Origin: Candidatus Dormiibacterota bacterium
GTDB lineage: Bacteria > Chloroflexota > Dormibacteria > Aeolococcales > Aeolococcaceae
Reading direction: 5' to 3'
Assembly: GCA_027451645.1 (NCBI GenBank)
Contig: DAIDIX010000122.1
Coordinates: forward strand, 1 to 5,853
DNA length: 5,853 bases
Shown: positions 1 to 5,652 of the stretch, in pieces
Position numbering within the stretch: position 1 is the first letter of the stretch
Layout of the letters: the number at the start of each line of letters is the position of its first letter
Position numbers and translations under genes: made by a program
Notes under the pieces: model-generated
What the model was told of the DNA's origin: nothing
Seen by the model: the letters and a program-made list of their open reading frames with translations, nothing else
The model's database searches: none

Positions 1-2
1 TG

Positions 3-59
3 GTCCGCTCCATCCATCCTGGAAGCGGAGGCACCATCGTGCTACGCCGTGTACAGTAA
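3..59 (+). CDS. Possible 3' end of an unidentified upstream gene (partial)
   Basis: Frame 3 is open from the window edge to a TAA at 57-59 and reads VRSIHPGSGGTIVLRRVQ. Its codons (GTC, CGC, TCC, ATC, GGC, ACC) resemble the C-ending choices of the genes further right, and the peptide looks like a plausible protein C terminus. Eighteen codons are too few to identify a family. Two other plus-strand frames are also open here: frame 1, ending at the TGA at 88-90, and frame 2, which runs into the next gene. This is therefore a weak call, included because something presumably ends before the kinase gene. Confidence 0.25.
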   Translation, partial: VRSIHPGSGGTIVLRRVQ

Positions 60-97
60 GACATCGCAGACATTTCCATGCCCAGTCTGAGCACTCA

Positions 98-991
98 ATG
101 AATGCGTCACTGTCTCCTCTCCCCGACCAGGTCGCTGCACAGATCCAGCACGCATTTCCCGCCCTGCACTGGACTGATGCCTCGGCCATTGACCATGGCT
201 GGGATCACCTGGTCGTCATTCTCGACAGATCCCTTGTCCTCAGGTTTCCCAGAACTCCCGAGTACCGAGATCGACTTCATGACGAGGTGCAGCTGCTCGC
301 AGCACTTGAGCCACTTCTCGAGGTGCGCATTCCCCACTACACTGTCGAGGCAGACGGTGCTGCCGGGTATCCCATCGTGCGTGGACACGAGCTCCGCAAA
401 CAGGACTTCCTGCTTCTGAACGCGAACGAGCGAAGTGTGCTCGCAGCACACCTGGGTGCCTTTCTTACGACCCTCCACACACTCACACCAGTATTCCTCG
501 CATCGTTCAGCACACCAAGGAACGATTCTGTGCAGGATGCCCTCGAATATCAGGACCGTGTAGCAGAAGTCCTCCCCCACCTTGAGTCTGGCCAGGAACA
601 GGATGCAGCACGACGCATAGTGGCCGAGCTTGTCGAACACGCCAGGGACACGATCTCCCAGTGCCTCACGCATGGAGATCTCTCCTCAGACCACATTCTC
701 CATGATCCCGAGGATCCACGACCAGGAATCATCGACTTCAGTGACCGGGCAATCGATGATCCTGCCCATGACTTTGCTGGACTCTTCGAGTACGGGGTCC
801 CTTTCGTAGAGGAGGTGTACGCACAGTACAGCGGTCTCCGCGATGATTCGTGCCTTGAACGGGCCCTCAGGTACTTCAGGGCAGCGGGACTCACCCACCT
901 TCTCGACAGCTTGGCTACAGGACGCATGTCCCTTGAAGCTGCCCGGGATGCATTCCGCAGGCATGCTCTTCGGTCAATCGATGGCACCTAG
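98..991 (+). CDS. Aminoglycoside phosphotransferase family kinase, APH(2'')-like
   Basis: The 297-residue cytosolic protein has the protein-kinase-like APH fold and probably transfers phosphate from a nucleotide to a hydroxyl of a small molecule. The N-lobe has GWDH (34-37) and a LVLRFPR strand (46-52), where Arg49 sits at the usual nucleotide-binding Lys position, followed by Glu63 in HDEVQLL. The catalytic loop is HGDLSSDHIL (192-201) with Asp194 as the expected base. The metal-binding motif is IIDFSD (211-216) with Asp213, followed by IDDPAHDF (219-226). The SSDHIL and IDF..D..I.DP..DF wording and the length of about 300 residues point to the APH(2'') group rather than APH(3'). ATG 98 is the only possible start: no ATG, GTG or TTG lies in frame upstream within the window. 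No good Shine-Dalgarno precedes it. The gene ends convergently with the DinB-like gene. Actual substrate is unknown; a non-aminoglycoside kinase of the same family is possible. Confidence 0.85.
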   Translation: MNASLSPLPDQVAAQIQHAFPALHWTDASAIDHGWDHLVVILDRSLVLRFPRTPEYRDRLHDEVQLLAALEPLLEVRIPHYTVEADGAAGYPIVRGHELRKQDFLLLNANERSVLAAHLGAFLTTLHTLTPVFLASFSTPRNDSVQDALEYQDRVAEVLPHLESGQEQDAARRIVAELVEHARDTISQCLTHGDLSSDHILHDPEDPRPGIIDFSDRAIDDPAHDFAGLFEYGVPFVEEVYAQYSGLRDDSCLERALRYFRAAGLTHLLDSLATGRMSLEAARDAFRRHALRSIDGT

Positions 992-1052
992 TGCTCCATG
1001 CGTTCCCTGCAATCACAATCGACTTCAGCATGGGATGGTGAATACGGCTGCT

Positions 1053-1090
1053 GGGGAAGTCGTACGAATGAAGGGCGTAGATCCTTCCCC
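1053..1090. terminator. Weak inverted repeat between convergent genes, possible bidirectional terminator
   Basis: The 123-nt gap between two convergent stop codons contains GGGGAAG (1053-1059) and its exact complement CTTCCCC (1084-1090) around a 24-nt loop. A competing 5-bp stem, CGTAG (1076-1080) with CTACG (1090-1094), uses part of the same right arm. No T-run follows on either strand, so an intrinsic terminator is only a guess from location. Confidence 0.2.
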
Positions 1091-1114
1091 TACGTGTCCA
1101 AGGAGAGCAGGCAG

Positions 1115-1636
1115 TCAGTACCCCACTGCACCATCTATCGACTCTCGGATGAGATCCGCATGCCCGCAGTGCCGTGCATACTCCTCGATCATGTGTGAGT
1201 AGATCCATCGAAGCGACACCTCATGTCCCTCAATGCCTCCGAGATCGTCGAGTGCTGCATGGCATGCAGACTCCCGGCTCCGCTCGCATGCCTGTTCCCA
1301 CACTCCCCTGTCCTCTTCCCACCTGGCACTCTCAAGCGGTGCAAAGGCAGCATCCTCGTCACTGTCCTCACTGCTGTATGGAAACGGCTCATTCCACTGT
1401 CCAGCAAGTATCTGGACAAACCACTGGTGCTCGACCTCAGCAAGATGCCGAACGAGGCCGTGGAGGGAAAGTTTCGATGGGGGGATGGGCTGCATCCTGA
1501 GCTCGTCCGCAGTGAGTCCCTCGCACTTCAAAAGGAGAGTGATCCGGTAGAACTCGAGCCATCCCTCAAGCATCTCCCGTTCCGGAAGCCTGCCTCCTGG
1601 CTCAGTCCGACGGGAATCTGACAGTTCAGCAGGCAT
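1115..1636 (-). CDS. DinB superfamily protein, DUF664 type
   Basis: The 173-residue product matches the DUF664 branch of the DinB/YfiT four-helix-bundle superfamily. Members are thought to be metal-dependent, thiol-linked transferases or isomerases, but most, including this type, have no proven reaction. Diagnostic stretches are WLEFYRITLLLKCEGLT (26-42), PIPPSKLSLHGLVRHLAEVE (50-69) and SLRWIYSHMIEEYARHCGHA (141-160). His64, His148, His156 and His159 are candidate metal ligands; that assignment is inferred from position. The frame stays open far upstream, to an ATG at 2032, but that part is antisense-free overlap with the permease gene. The family match begins near residue 22, and GAGGTG just before the ATG at 1636 fixes the start. 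It lies 68 nt after the second permease gene on the same strand, so it is probably the fourth gene of the exporter operon, though a private promoter cannot be excluded. It ends in TGA. Confidence 0.85.
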   Translation of the reverse strand: MPAELSDSRRTEPGGRLPEREMLEGWLEFYRITLLLKCEGLTADELRMQPIPPSKLSLHGLVRHLAEVEHQWFVQILAGQWNEPFPYSSEDSDEDAAFAPLESARWEEDRGVWEQACERSRESACHAALDDLGGIEGHEVSLRWIYSHMIEEYARHCGHADLIRESIDGAVGY

Positions 1637-1640
1637 TCCG

Positions 1641-1646
1641 CACCTC
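1641..1646 (-). promoter_or_regulatory. Shine-Dalgarno site of the DinB-like gene
   Basis: On the minus strand GAGGTG stands four bases before the ATG at 1636 (six bases if the core is GAGG). It decides the start against the longer in-frame options at 1690 and 2032. Confidence 0.65.
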
Positions 1647-1704
1647 ACTTCACAGTTGTACAGCAACACAGCTTCATGAAGAGGAAGCATAGTGTCCTGC
1701 AAGA

Positions 1705-2472
1705 TTACCGCATCCAGAGGGAACCCGAGCTGTAACGCCTGAGGCCGAGATGGAAGGTACTCCATGCGAGAGCAATGAGAATGGCTGCTGCTGCGACAAT
1801 GAGCGCGAACTGCCCTGGAGCAAAATGCCGCATGAGACTCACTGGTACTCCCGTGATGAAGGCTGCAGGCACAATCGTGAAGAGCAGCACGCGTACTGGT
1901 CCTCCGAAGAAGTCGAGCGGGTAGCTTGCAAGAAGGAGGAGCGCATTGAAGCCGAGATCCGCATGTTCCCCTCTTCCCCCGACAAAGAAGGTGAACGAGC
2001 CAACCCACACAAGAAATGCCACCATGACGCACACTCCAAGCAGCACACAGGCTGTCCAGAGGAGGAGGCGTTCCGGGGTGGGATCTGCAGCGGCAAGGAA
2101 GAGGATGACTCCGAAGACAAGATCCCCAAGGTTTGTCGGCTCGACCCGTCTGCAGAGCAGCTGCCCCAGGGGCCGTACAGGAAGGACAAGCACCTCATCA
2201 ATGGAGCTGTCTGCAACCATCCGTCCTATCCGTCTGCAGTTCGCAAAGAGACCCAGTCCAATGCCAGCGACAACAGTGAGGAGGGAGAACATCACGATGA
2301 CATCATGAAATGTCCAGCCATTTGCAGTCCCCACCCGATGGAAGAAGAGTCCCCAGAACACGATCCACGCGATGTCGTTCACAGCCATGAGGACGATCTG
2401 GAACACAAATGATGCCCGGTTTGCCTTTCCATCAGCAAATGCAGTGCCAAGCGTGGCTAGTGCAGATCTCAT
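1705..2472 (-). CDS. ABC-2 family exporter permease, second subunit (PF06182 type)
   Basis: This 255-residue integral membrane protein is probably one half of the heteromeric channel of the exporter encoded by the three neighbouring genes. Hydrophobic segments lie near residues 22-45, 57-76, 115-128, 136-164, 174-187, 194-212 and 222-242. The stretch GRMVADSSIDEVLVLPVRP (83-101) matches the family pattern in which a short cytoplasmic turn ends in 'ldllLlrPvnp'. SYPLDFFGG (183-191), followed by a hydrophobic VLLFTIVPAAF segment, and a basic C terminus (HLGLRRYSSG) are also typical, as is the length of about 260 residues. The start is taken at 2472 because ATGA overlaps the stop of the first permease, a sign of translational coupling. 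A longer in-frame opening to 2898 runs antisense-free through the other permease gene and carries no family sequence. The gene ends in TAA. Substrate unknown. Confidence 0.88.
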   Translation of the reverse strand: MRSALATLGTAFADGKANRASFVFQIVLMAVNDIAWIVFWGLFFHRVGTANGWTFHDVIVMFSLLTVVAGIGLGLFANCRRIGRMVADSSIDEVLVLPVRPLGQLLCRRVEPTNLGDLVFGVILFLAAADPTPERLLLWTACVLLGVCVMVAFLVWVGSFTFFVGGRGEHADLGFNALLLLASYPLDFFGGPVRVLLFTIVPAAFITGVPVSLMRHFAPGQFALIVAAAAILIALAWSTFHLGLRRYSSGSLWMR

Positions 2473-3242
2473 CCTCCAAGGACCTCGAGCCGTCTCTCTC
2501 CGCGGGCGAAGACAAGAAATGCTGTGCCAAACCCGACGATGAGCCAGCAAAGCTGCCCGATGACGAGGCCCCACGATCCGTGGCCAGCAGCAAAGGATCC
2601 CGGCACGTACGCAATTGCTGCAAATGGCAGGGGAATGAAGATGGATGCAACAGCATGGGGAAGAAGATTGAGGGGAATGAGAACACCTCCTCCAATGAGA
2701 ATGAGTTTCTGGAAGAGAAACCAGGTGGAGCGTGCATCGTTGAGCCAGAAGGCAATTCCTCCCAATGCATGCTGGAGGGCGATGCTCAGGAGCAGTGCCA
2801 GGAATGCGACTCCCACTGCCTGCACTGTTGCAGCACCTGCAGAGGGCGGTCCCGCAAGAAGCCATGCGAATGCGCCACCTGCCAGAAGACAGCACCACTG
2901 CCGCGCAAGAGCTGCACCCGTGTCAATTGCCATGCGGATCCCGACCACGGATGCTGGCCGGAGCATTGCAACAGCGATCTCCCCTGAGCCGATCTCCTCA
3001 CCGATATCCTCAATGACACGTGCAGGAACAGGCACAGTGCATGCCTCGGCAAAGGTGATGTACCAGACTAGCTCCCCAAAGGTGTACGCGCCCACATGTC
3101 CACCGTGGGCAACGGCAGCAGCATGCCAGACTGATGAGAGCGCAAGTATGACTAGCAGCATCATCCCTACCTGGGTCGACAGATCCCCCCGTGCAGCAAG
3201 CGTTCTCCTCGCACCAGTGAGGAAGGCCGTGAGGTATGCCAT
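2469..3242 (-). CDS. ABC-2 family exporter permease, first subunit (PF06182-like)
   Basis: This 257-residue membrane protein is the partner permease of the exporter. Hydrophobic segments fall near residues 26-44, 56-70, 110-131, 138-165, 176-195 and 225-246. The turn IGSGEIAVAMLRP (84-96) is the equivalent of the 'i.sGei...LlRP' pattern of these permeases and aligns with SSIDEVLVLPVRP of the second subunit, so the two are diverged paralogues. Translation joins directly to the ATPase gene: the ATPase stop TGA and this ATG share one base (TGATG). A GTG one codon earlier (3245) would give a four-base overlap instead, but AGAGGA lies seven bases before the ATG and only four before the GTG, so ATG 3242 is preferred. 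Its own TGA overlaps the next gene's ATG (ATGA). The tight joints suggest subunits made in fixed proportion. Confidence 0.88.
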   Translation of the reverse strand: MAYLTAFLTGARRTLAARGDLSTQVGMMLLVILALSSVWHAAAVAHGGHVGAYTFGELVWYITFAEACTVPVPARVIEDIGEEIGSGEIAVAMLRPASVVGIRMAIDTGAALARQWCCLLAGGAFAWLLAGPPSAGAATVQAVGVAFLALLLSIALQHALGGIAFWLNDARSTWFLFQKLILIGGGVLIPLNLLPHAVASIFIPLPFAAIAYVPGSFAAGHGSWGLVIGQLCWLIVGFGTAFLVFARGERRLEVLGG

Positions 3243-4201
3243 CACGCTTTCCTCTCGTACATGTGCGAGACGATTTCCTCGAGTGGGGGATCCTCTACAG
3301 AGATGTCCGCAACGGGATACTGTTCAAGAAGGATGTCCAGAACACTGCGGATGGGAGTAACTTCCGTATTCACCTCAAGCTGGGCTACAGCACCATCATG
3401 GGAAAGCACCTCAGCACCCTCAACGGAAAGTGTGGGGACACTCTCTTCGAAGAGGACACCAATGAGCTTCCTCTTCAGCAGGGACTGGCGGAGAACCTTC
3501 ACGGAGTCATCGAAGACGATGCGTCCATGGTTGATGACGATGACCCTGTTCGCAACCCGTTCGATATCGGAGACATCGTGCGAAGTGAGGAAGATGGTTG
3601 TCCTCTGCTCCTCGTTGATCCGGACGATGAGGTCCCGGAAGCGTGTCTTCGCAACAAGGTCGAGTCCAATTGTCGGCTCATCGAGAAAGAGAATCTCCGG
3701 CTCATGGAGGAGACTTGCAACGAGTTCACACCGCATCCGCTCCCCGAGTGAAAGGGTTCGCACTGGCCGGTCAAAGAGATGTGTGGCATCCAGAAGCTTG
3801 CCGAGTGATCCAAGTCTCCTGTCACGATCTGCTCCAGATACGCCATACATGCTGGCAAGAAGTGCATACGTACGGCGTGGCGTGAGCTGAAACCACAGCT
3901 GTGACCGCTGTCCGAACAGCGTTCCAATGCGTCGTGCAAGCCTGAGACGCTCCTTCCACGGCACAAGGCCAAGGACTGTTGCCTTTCCCGATGTTGGTCG
4001 GAGTATGCCAGTGAGCATCTTGATCGAGGTGGACTTTCCGGCACCGTTGGGACCAATGAATGCGCACCGCTCCCCTGGCGCAATGCGGAAGCTGATGCCA
4101 GCCACAGCATCAACCTGCGAAGCTCCCCGTCTTCCACTTCCAAACGTCTTGCCCAGTTCCTCCACTTCGATTCCCTGAGTGAGACGTGGATGAACATCCA
4201 T
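3242..4201 (-). CDS. ABC transporter ATP-binding protein of an ABC-2 exporter
   Basis: This 319-residue cytoplasmic ATPase powers the two-permease exporter. All nucleotide-binding motifs are intact: Walker A GPNGAGKST (50-58), Q-loop Gln98 in GQRSQLW, signature LSLGE (150-154), Walker B ILFLDE (170-175) with Glu175 as catalytic base, D-loop GLD (179-181) and H-loop His208 in LTSHD. The GQRSQLW and LSLGERMRCELVASLLHEP wording is typical of the ATPases that pair with PF06182 permeases, including the viologen-exporter class. A C-terminal extension after about residue 235 ends in DPPLEEIVSHMYERKA, also typical of that class. The start at 4201 is fixed by AGGAGG six bases upstream; an in-frame ATG at 4288 would add 29 unconserved residues across the leader inverted repeats. 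The gene is first in the operon and is transcribed divergently from the DUF4239 gene. Exported substrate is not visible from sequence. Confidence 0.93.
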   Translation of the reverse strand: MDVHPRLTQGIEVEELGKTFGSGRRGASQVDAVAGISFRIAPGERCAFIGPNGAGKSTSIKMLTGILRPTSGKATVLGLVPWKERLRLARRIGTLFGQRSQLWFQLTPRRTYALLASMYGVSGADRDRRLGSLGKLLDATHLFDRPVRTLSLGERMRCELVASLLHEPEILFLDEPTIGLDLVAKTRFRDLIVRINEEQRTTIFLTSHDVSDIERVANRVIVINHGRIVFDDSVKVLRQSLLKRKLIGVLFEESVPTLSVEGAEVLSHDGAVAQLEVNTEVTPIRSVLDILLEQYPVADISVEDPPLEEIVSHMYERKA

Positions 4202-4207
4202 GAATCC

Positions 4208-4213
4208 CCTCCT
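4208..4213 (-). promoter_or_regulatory. Shine-Dalgarno site of the ABC ATPase gene
   Basis: A full AGGAGG on the minus strand stands six bases before the ATG at 4201. It is among the strongest ribosome sites in the window and excludes the longer in-frame starts at 4237 and 4288. Confidence 0.8.
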
Positions 4214-4239
4214 GCTCTGGCCCTGGCGAACAGCCATGC

Positions 4240-4262
4240 CAGTGCAGAAGAATCCTGCACTG
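4240..4262. promoter_or_regulatory. Perfect inverted repeat in ABC operon leader (proximal)
   Basis: CAGTGCAG (4240-4247) and CTGCACTG (4255-4262) are exact complements around a 7-nt loop. The site lies about 40-60 bases upstream of the ATPase start codon, outside any supported gene. It could be an RNA hairpin in the 5' leader or an operator for a dimeric regulator. It is not followed by a U-run on the minus strand, so it is not a simple intrinsic terminator. Confidence 0.45.
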
Positions 4263-4287
4263 CTCCATTTGCTCAGGGCATGGAGCA
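4261..4287. promoter_or_regulatory. Perfect inverted repeat in ABC operon leader (distal)
   Basis: TGCTCCAT (4261-4268) and ATGGAGCA (4280-4287) are exact complements separated by 11 bases. This repeat abuts the proximal one, sharing the two bases 4261-4262. If the weak promoter proposed at 4288-4316 is real, this dyad would sit on the transcription start, the usual place for a repressor operator. Confidence 0.45.
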
Positions 4288-4316
4288 ACCGTACCGCAAA
4301 ACCCCATCTGGAACAA
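4288..4316 (-). promoter_or_regulatory. Weak candidate promoter for the ABC operon
   Basis: On the minus strand, TTGTTC (4316-4311) and TACGGT (4293-4288) are separated by 17 bases, the ideal sigma-70 spacing. Each hexamer matches only about half its consensus. The promising points are the spacing and that the predicted start would fall at the edge of the distal inverted repeat. No equally convincing plus-strand promoter was found for the divergent gene in the rest of this 225-nt gap (4202-4426). Confidence 0.22.
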
Positions 4317-4426
4317 GGGGAAAATTGCCACTTCCACCTCCTTCCTGCGCCGATTCATGATATTGTGCGCAGTGCAGCCCAGACGAATGCACACATTCCC
4401 ATTCCTCTCTCCCTGGAAATATACGC

Positions 4427-5221
4427 ATGACTCGTGCACTCCTCAATGCACTCCCCGAATGGATGCTCTTCCTCCTCTTTCTGCTTGTGCCTGTTGCTCT
4501 TGCACTTGCAGGGACATGGTGCATCAGGCAGTACTTCCCTGGCTGGAAACGTCCAGCTTCCCAGGATAGCGTTGGTACTGTCATCGGAATAGTGAGTACC
4601 TTCTTTGCACTGGTTCTGGCCTTCACCATCGTGAACCTCTACCAGCGGTATGAGGATGCCTCATACAGGGTGAATGCCACTGCAGCCTCCCTTGTCGCTC
4701 TCACACATGATGCTGCTGCATTTCCCCATGGCGAGGAGCTCCGGATTGATGCAGCAGTCGGTGCCTACACAACGCACCTCAGATCAGTCGTCATTCCCGG
4801 GCTCAGGAACGGGACGTACTCTCCCGGAACTGACCCGGGACTCGGAATTCTCTACCAGGTGCTGGAGTCCTACCATCCCACGACGTCCTGGCAGGTATCC
4901 TTCTATGATGCTTCAATCGCTGAGCTGGGAACGATTCTGACAAATGAGGAGCAGTTTGTTGCCGACGGCACGTCATCCCTCCCAGGAGCATTTCTCGCTC
5001 TTCTTGCAGTGACTGCAGTCCTTACTCTCCTTTCGTCATTCCTGCTGTCTGGGGAATCGGTCACCTTTGAAGCTGCACTATCAGCATCCATTGCTGCTGC
5101 AGTTGGAATTGGGTGGCTCGCCGTTGCCATCCTCGAATATCCATTCTCCGGTTCAGTATCCGTGTCTGCAGCAGCATTTGCACACGGCTACCTCCACCAC
5201 CTCTCGAGCCTTCACCCATAG
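4427..5221 (+). CDS. DUF4239 (bestrophin-like) integral membrane protein
   Basis: The 264-residue protein has the DUF4239 layout. There are two N-terminal membrane helices (about 12-32 and 50-72), a soluble middle of roughly 110 residues, and two C-terminal helices (about 187-207 and 216-236). The first pair ends in FALVLAFTIVNLYQRYEDA (60-78), the family's hallmark 'llaF.iv..w.rf..A' turn, followed by residues typically rich in Ala. The C terminus has LEYPFSGSVSVSAAAF (236-251), matching the family's 'd.PFsG...vs...f' ending. The family is often annotated bestrophin-like because of distant similarity to anion channels, but no activity has been proven. The first ATG after the divergent gap is chosen because the N-terminal helix begins soon after it; the Shine-Dalgarno match there is poor, and Met13 (4463) is an alternative. 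It is transcribed away from the ABC operon and ends in TAG, with an IS element just downstream. Confidence 0.82.
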   Translation: MTRALLNALPEWMLFLLFLLVPVALALAGTWCIRQYFPGWKRPASQDSVGTVIGIVSTFFALVLAFTIVNLYQRYEDASYRVNATAASLVALTHDAAAFPHGEELRIDAAVGAYTTHLRSVVIPGLRNGTYSPGTDPGLGILYQVLESYHPTTSWQVSFYDASIAELGTILTNEEQFVADGTSSLPGAFLALLAVTAVLTLLSSFLLSGESVTFEAALSASIAAAVGIGWLAVAILEYPFSGSVSVSAAAFAHGYLHHLSSLHP

Positions 5222-5233
5222 ACAGCCTGAAGA

Positions 5234-5254
5234 GAAGGGATATCCATCCCCTTC
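5234..5254 (+). terminator. Weak hairpin after the DUF4239 gene
   Basis: GAAGGGAT (5234-5241) can pair with ATCCCCTTC (5246-5254), giving eight base pairs with one bulged C and a 4-nt loop, beginning 13 bases after the stop codon. The following bases are C/T mixed rather than a T-run, so termination strength is doubtful. Confidence 0.3.
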
Positions 5255-5343
5255 CTCCTCACGTAAGCCCATCCCTGTTCACAGTCGGACATAGAGTTCC
5301 CTCCAAACAGCAGACAGAATAGAATGTCCTCTCCCACCAACGA

Positions 5344-5349
5344 AGGAGG
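5344..5349 (+). promoter_or_regulatory. Shine-Dalgarno site of orfA
   Basis: AGGAGG stands six bases before the ATG at 5356 and supports this start. Confidence 0.75.
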
Positions 5350-5355
5350 AGAGCG

Positions 5356-5652
5356 ATGAAAGAAAGGAAGAGAAAGCGGCCAACGTACGATCCAGAGCTA
5401 CGAGCAAAGGCTGTGGCGATGGTGCGGAGCAGCGGGCAGAAGCAACAGGACATTGCCCAGGCAATGGGGTGTTCGACGCGTCAGCTTCGCCGATGGATGA
5501 AGCAATCCGACATCGATGCTGGGAAACGTCCAGGGCTGACGACCAAAGAGCAGCAGGAGATGGCGCGATTGCGTCGAGCGAATGTTCTGTTGCTAGAACG
5601 GATCCGGCTCATGGAAGAAGCACGGGATTTCTTCGCGAGGGAGACACGATGA
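5356..5652 (+). CDS. IS3-family transposase OrfA (helix-turn-helix subunit)
   Basis: The 98-residue protein is the DNA-binding component of an IS3 transposase; alone it normally binds the terminal repeats and modulates transposition. RPTYDPELRAKAVAMVRSSG (8-27) followed by QDIAQAMGCSTRQLRRWMKQ (31-50) is the HTH_Tnp_1 helix-turn-helix. DAGKRPGLTTKEQQEMARLR (54-73) and the helical tail to DFFARETR (91-98) form the usual leucine-zipper-like oligomerisation region. The length is normal for OrfA. The stop overlaps the orfB start in ATGA, with orfB in the -1 frame. The start is fixed by a strong AGGAGG. No internal stop or frameshift is seen, so the gene looks intact. Confidence 0.93.
   Translation: MKERKRKRPTYDPELRAKAVAMVRSSGQKQQDIAQAMGCSTRQLRRWMKQSDIDAGKRPGLTTKEQQEMARLRRANVLLLERIRLMEEARDFFARETR

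Noticed and set aside
107..673. Minus-strand open frame of 188 codons opposite the APH-like gene
   Set aside because: Antisense to a clearly conserved kinase; the peptide is Cys-rich, has no recognisable domain, and the opening follows from the sense gene's codon bias.
992..999. Extra copy of TGCTCCAT, an arm of the distal leader repeat, just after the APH stop
   Set aside because: A single isolated 8-mer without a partner arm nearby; likely coincidence.
1255..1269. 15-base near-palindrome CTGCATGGCATGCAG
   Set aside because: It sits inside the DinB-like coding region over ordinary codons; probably chance in a genome rich in TGCA/GCATGC words.
1750..2412. Plus-strand open frame of 220 codons, rich in Glu, His and Cys
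   Set aside because: It lies fully opposite the second permease; its charged composition is what the complement of hydrophobic codons yields.
2676..2705. Short repeat AATGAGAA twice
   Set aside because: Falls in permease codons for repeated Leu/Ile residues; explained by coding.
2409..3360. Two long plus-strand open frames (2409-2987 and 2524-3360)
   Set aside because: Both are antisense to the first permease and ATPase genes, without family motifs or a supported ribosome site.
3499..4260. Minus-strand open frame of 253 codons in another frame of the ATPase gene
   Set aside because: The overlapping frame holds every ABC ATPase motif; this one is low-complexity Ser/Arg-rich and unrecognisable.
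4202..4288. N-terminal extension of the ATPase from an ATG at 4288
   Set aside because: The extra residues are not family-like, and AGGAGG directly before 4201 marks the real start.
4325..4366. Possible plus-strand promoter TTGCCA ... TGATAT for the DUF4239 gene
   Set aside because: The hexamers are 27 bases apart, far from the usual 16-18, and no better-spaced partner was found.
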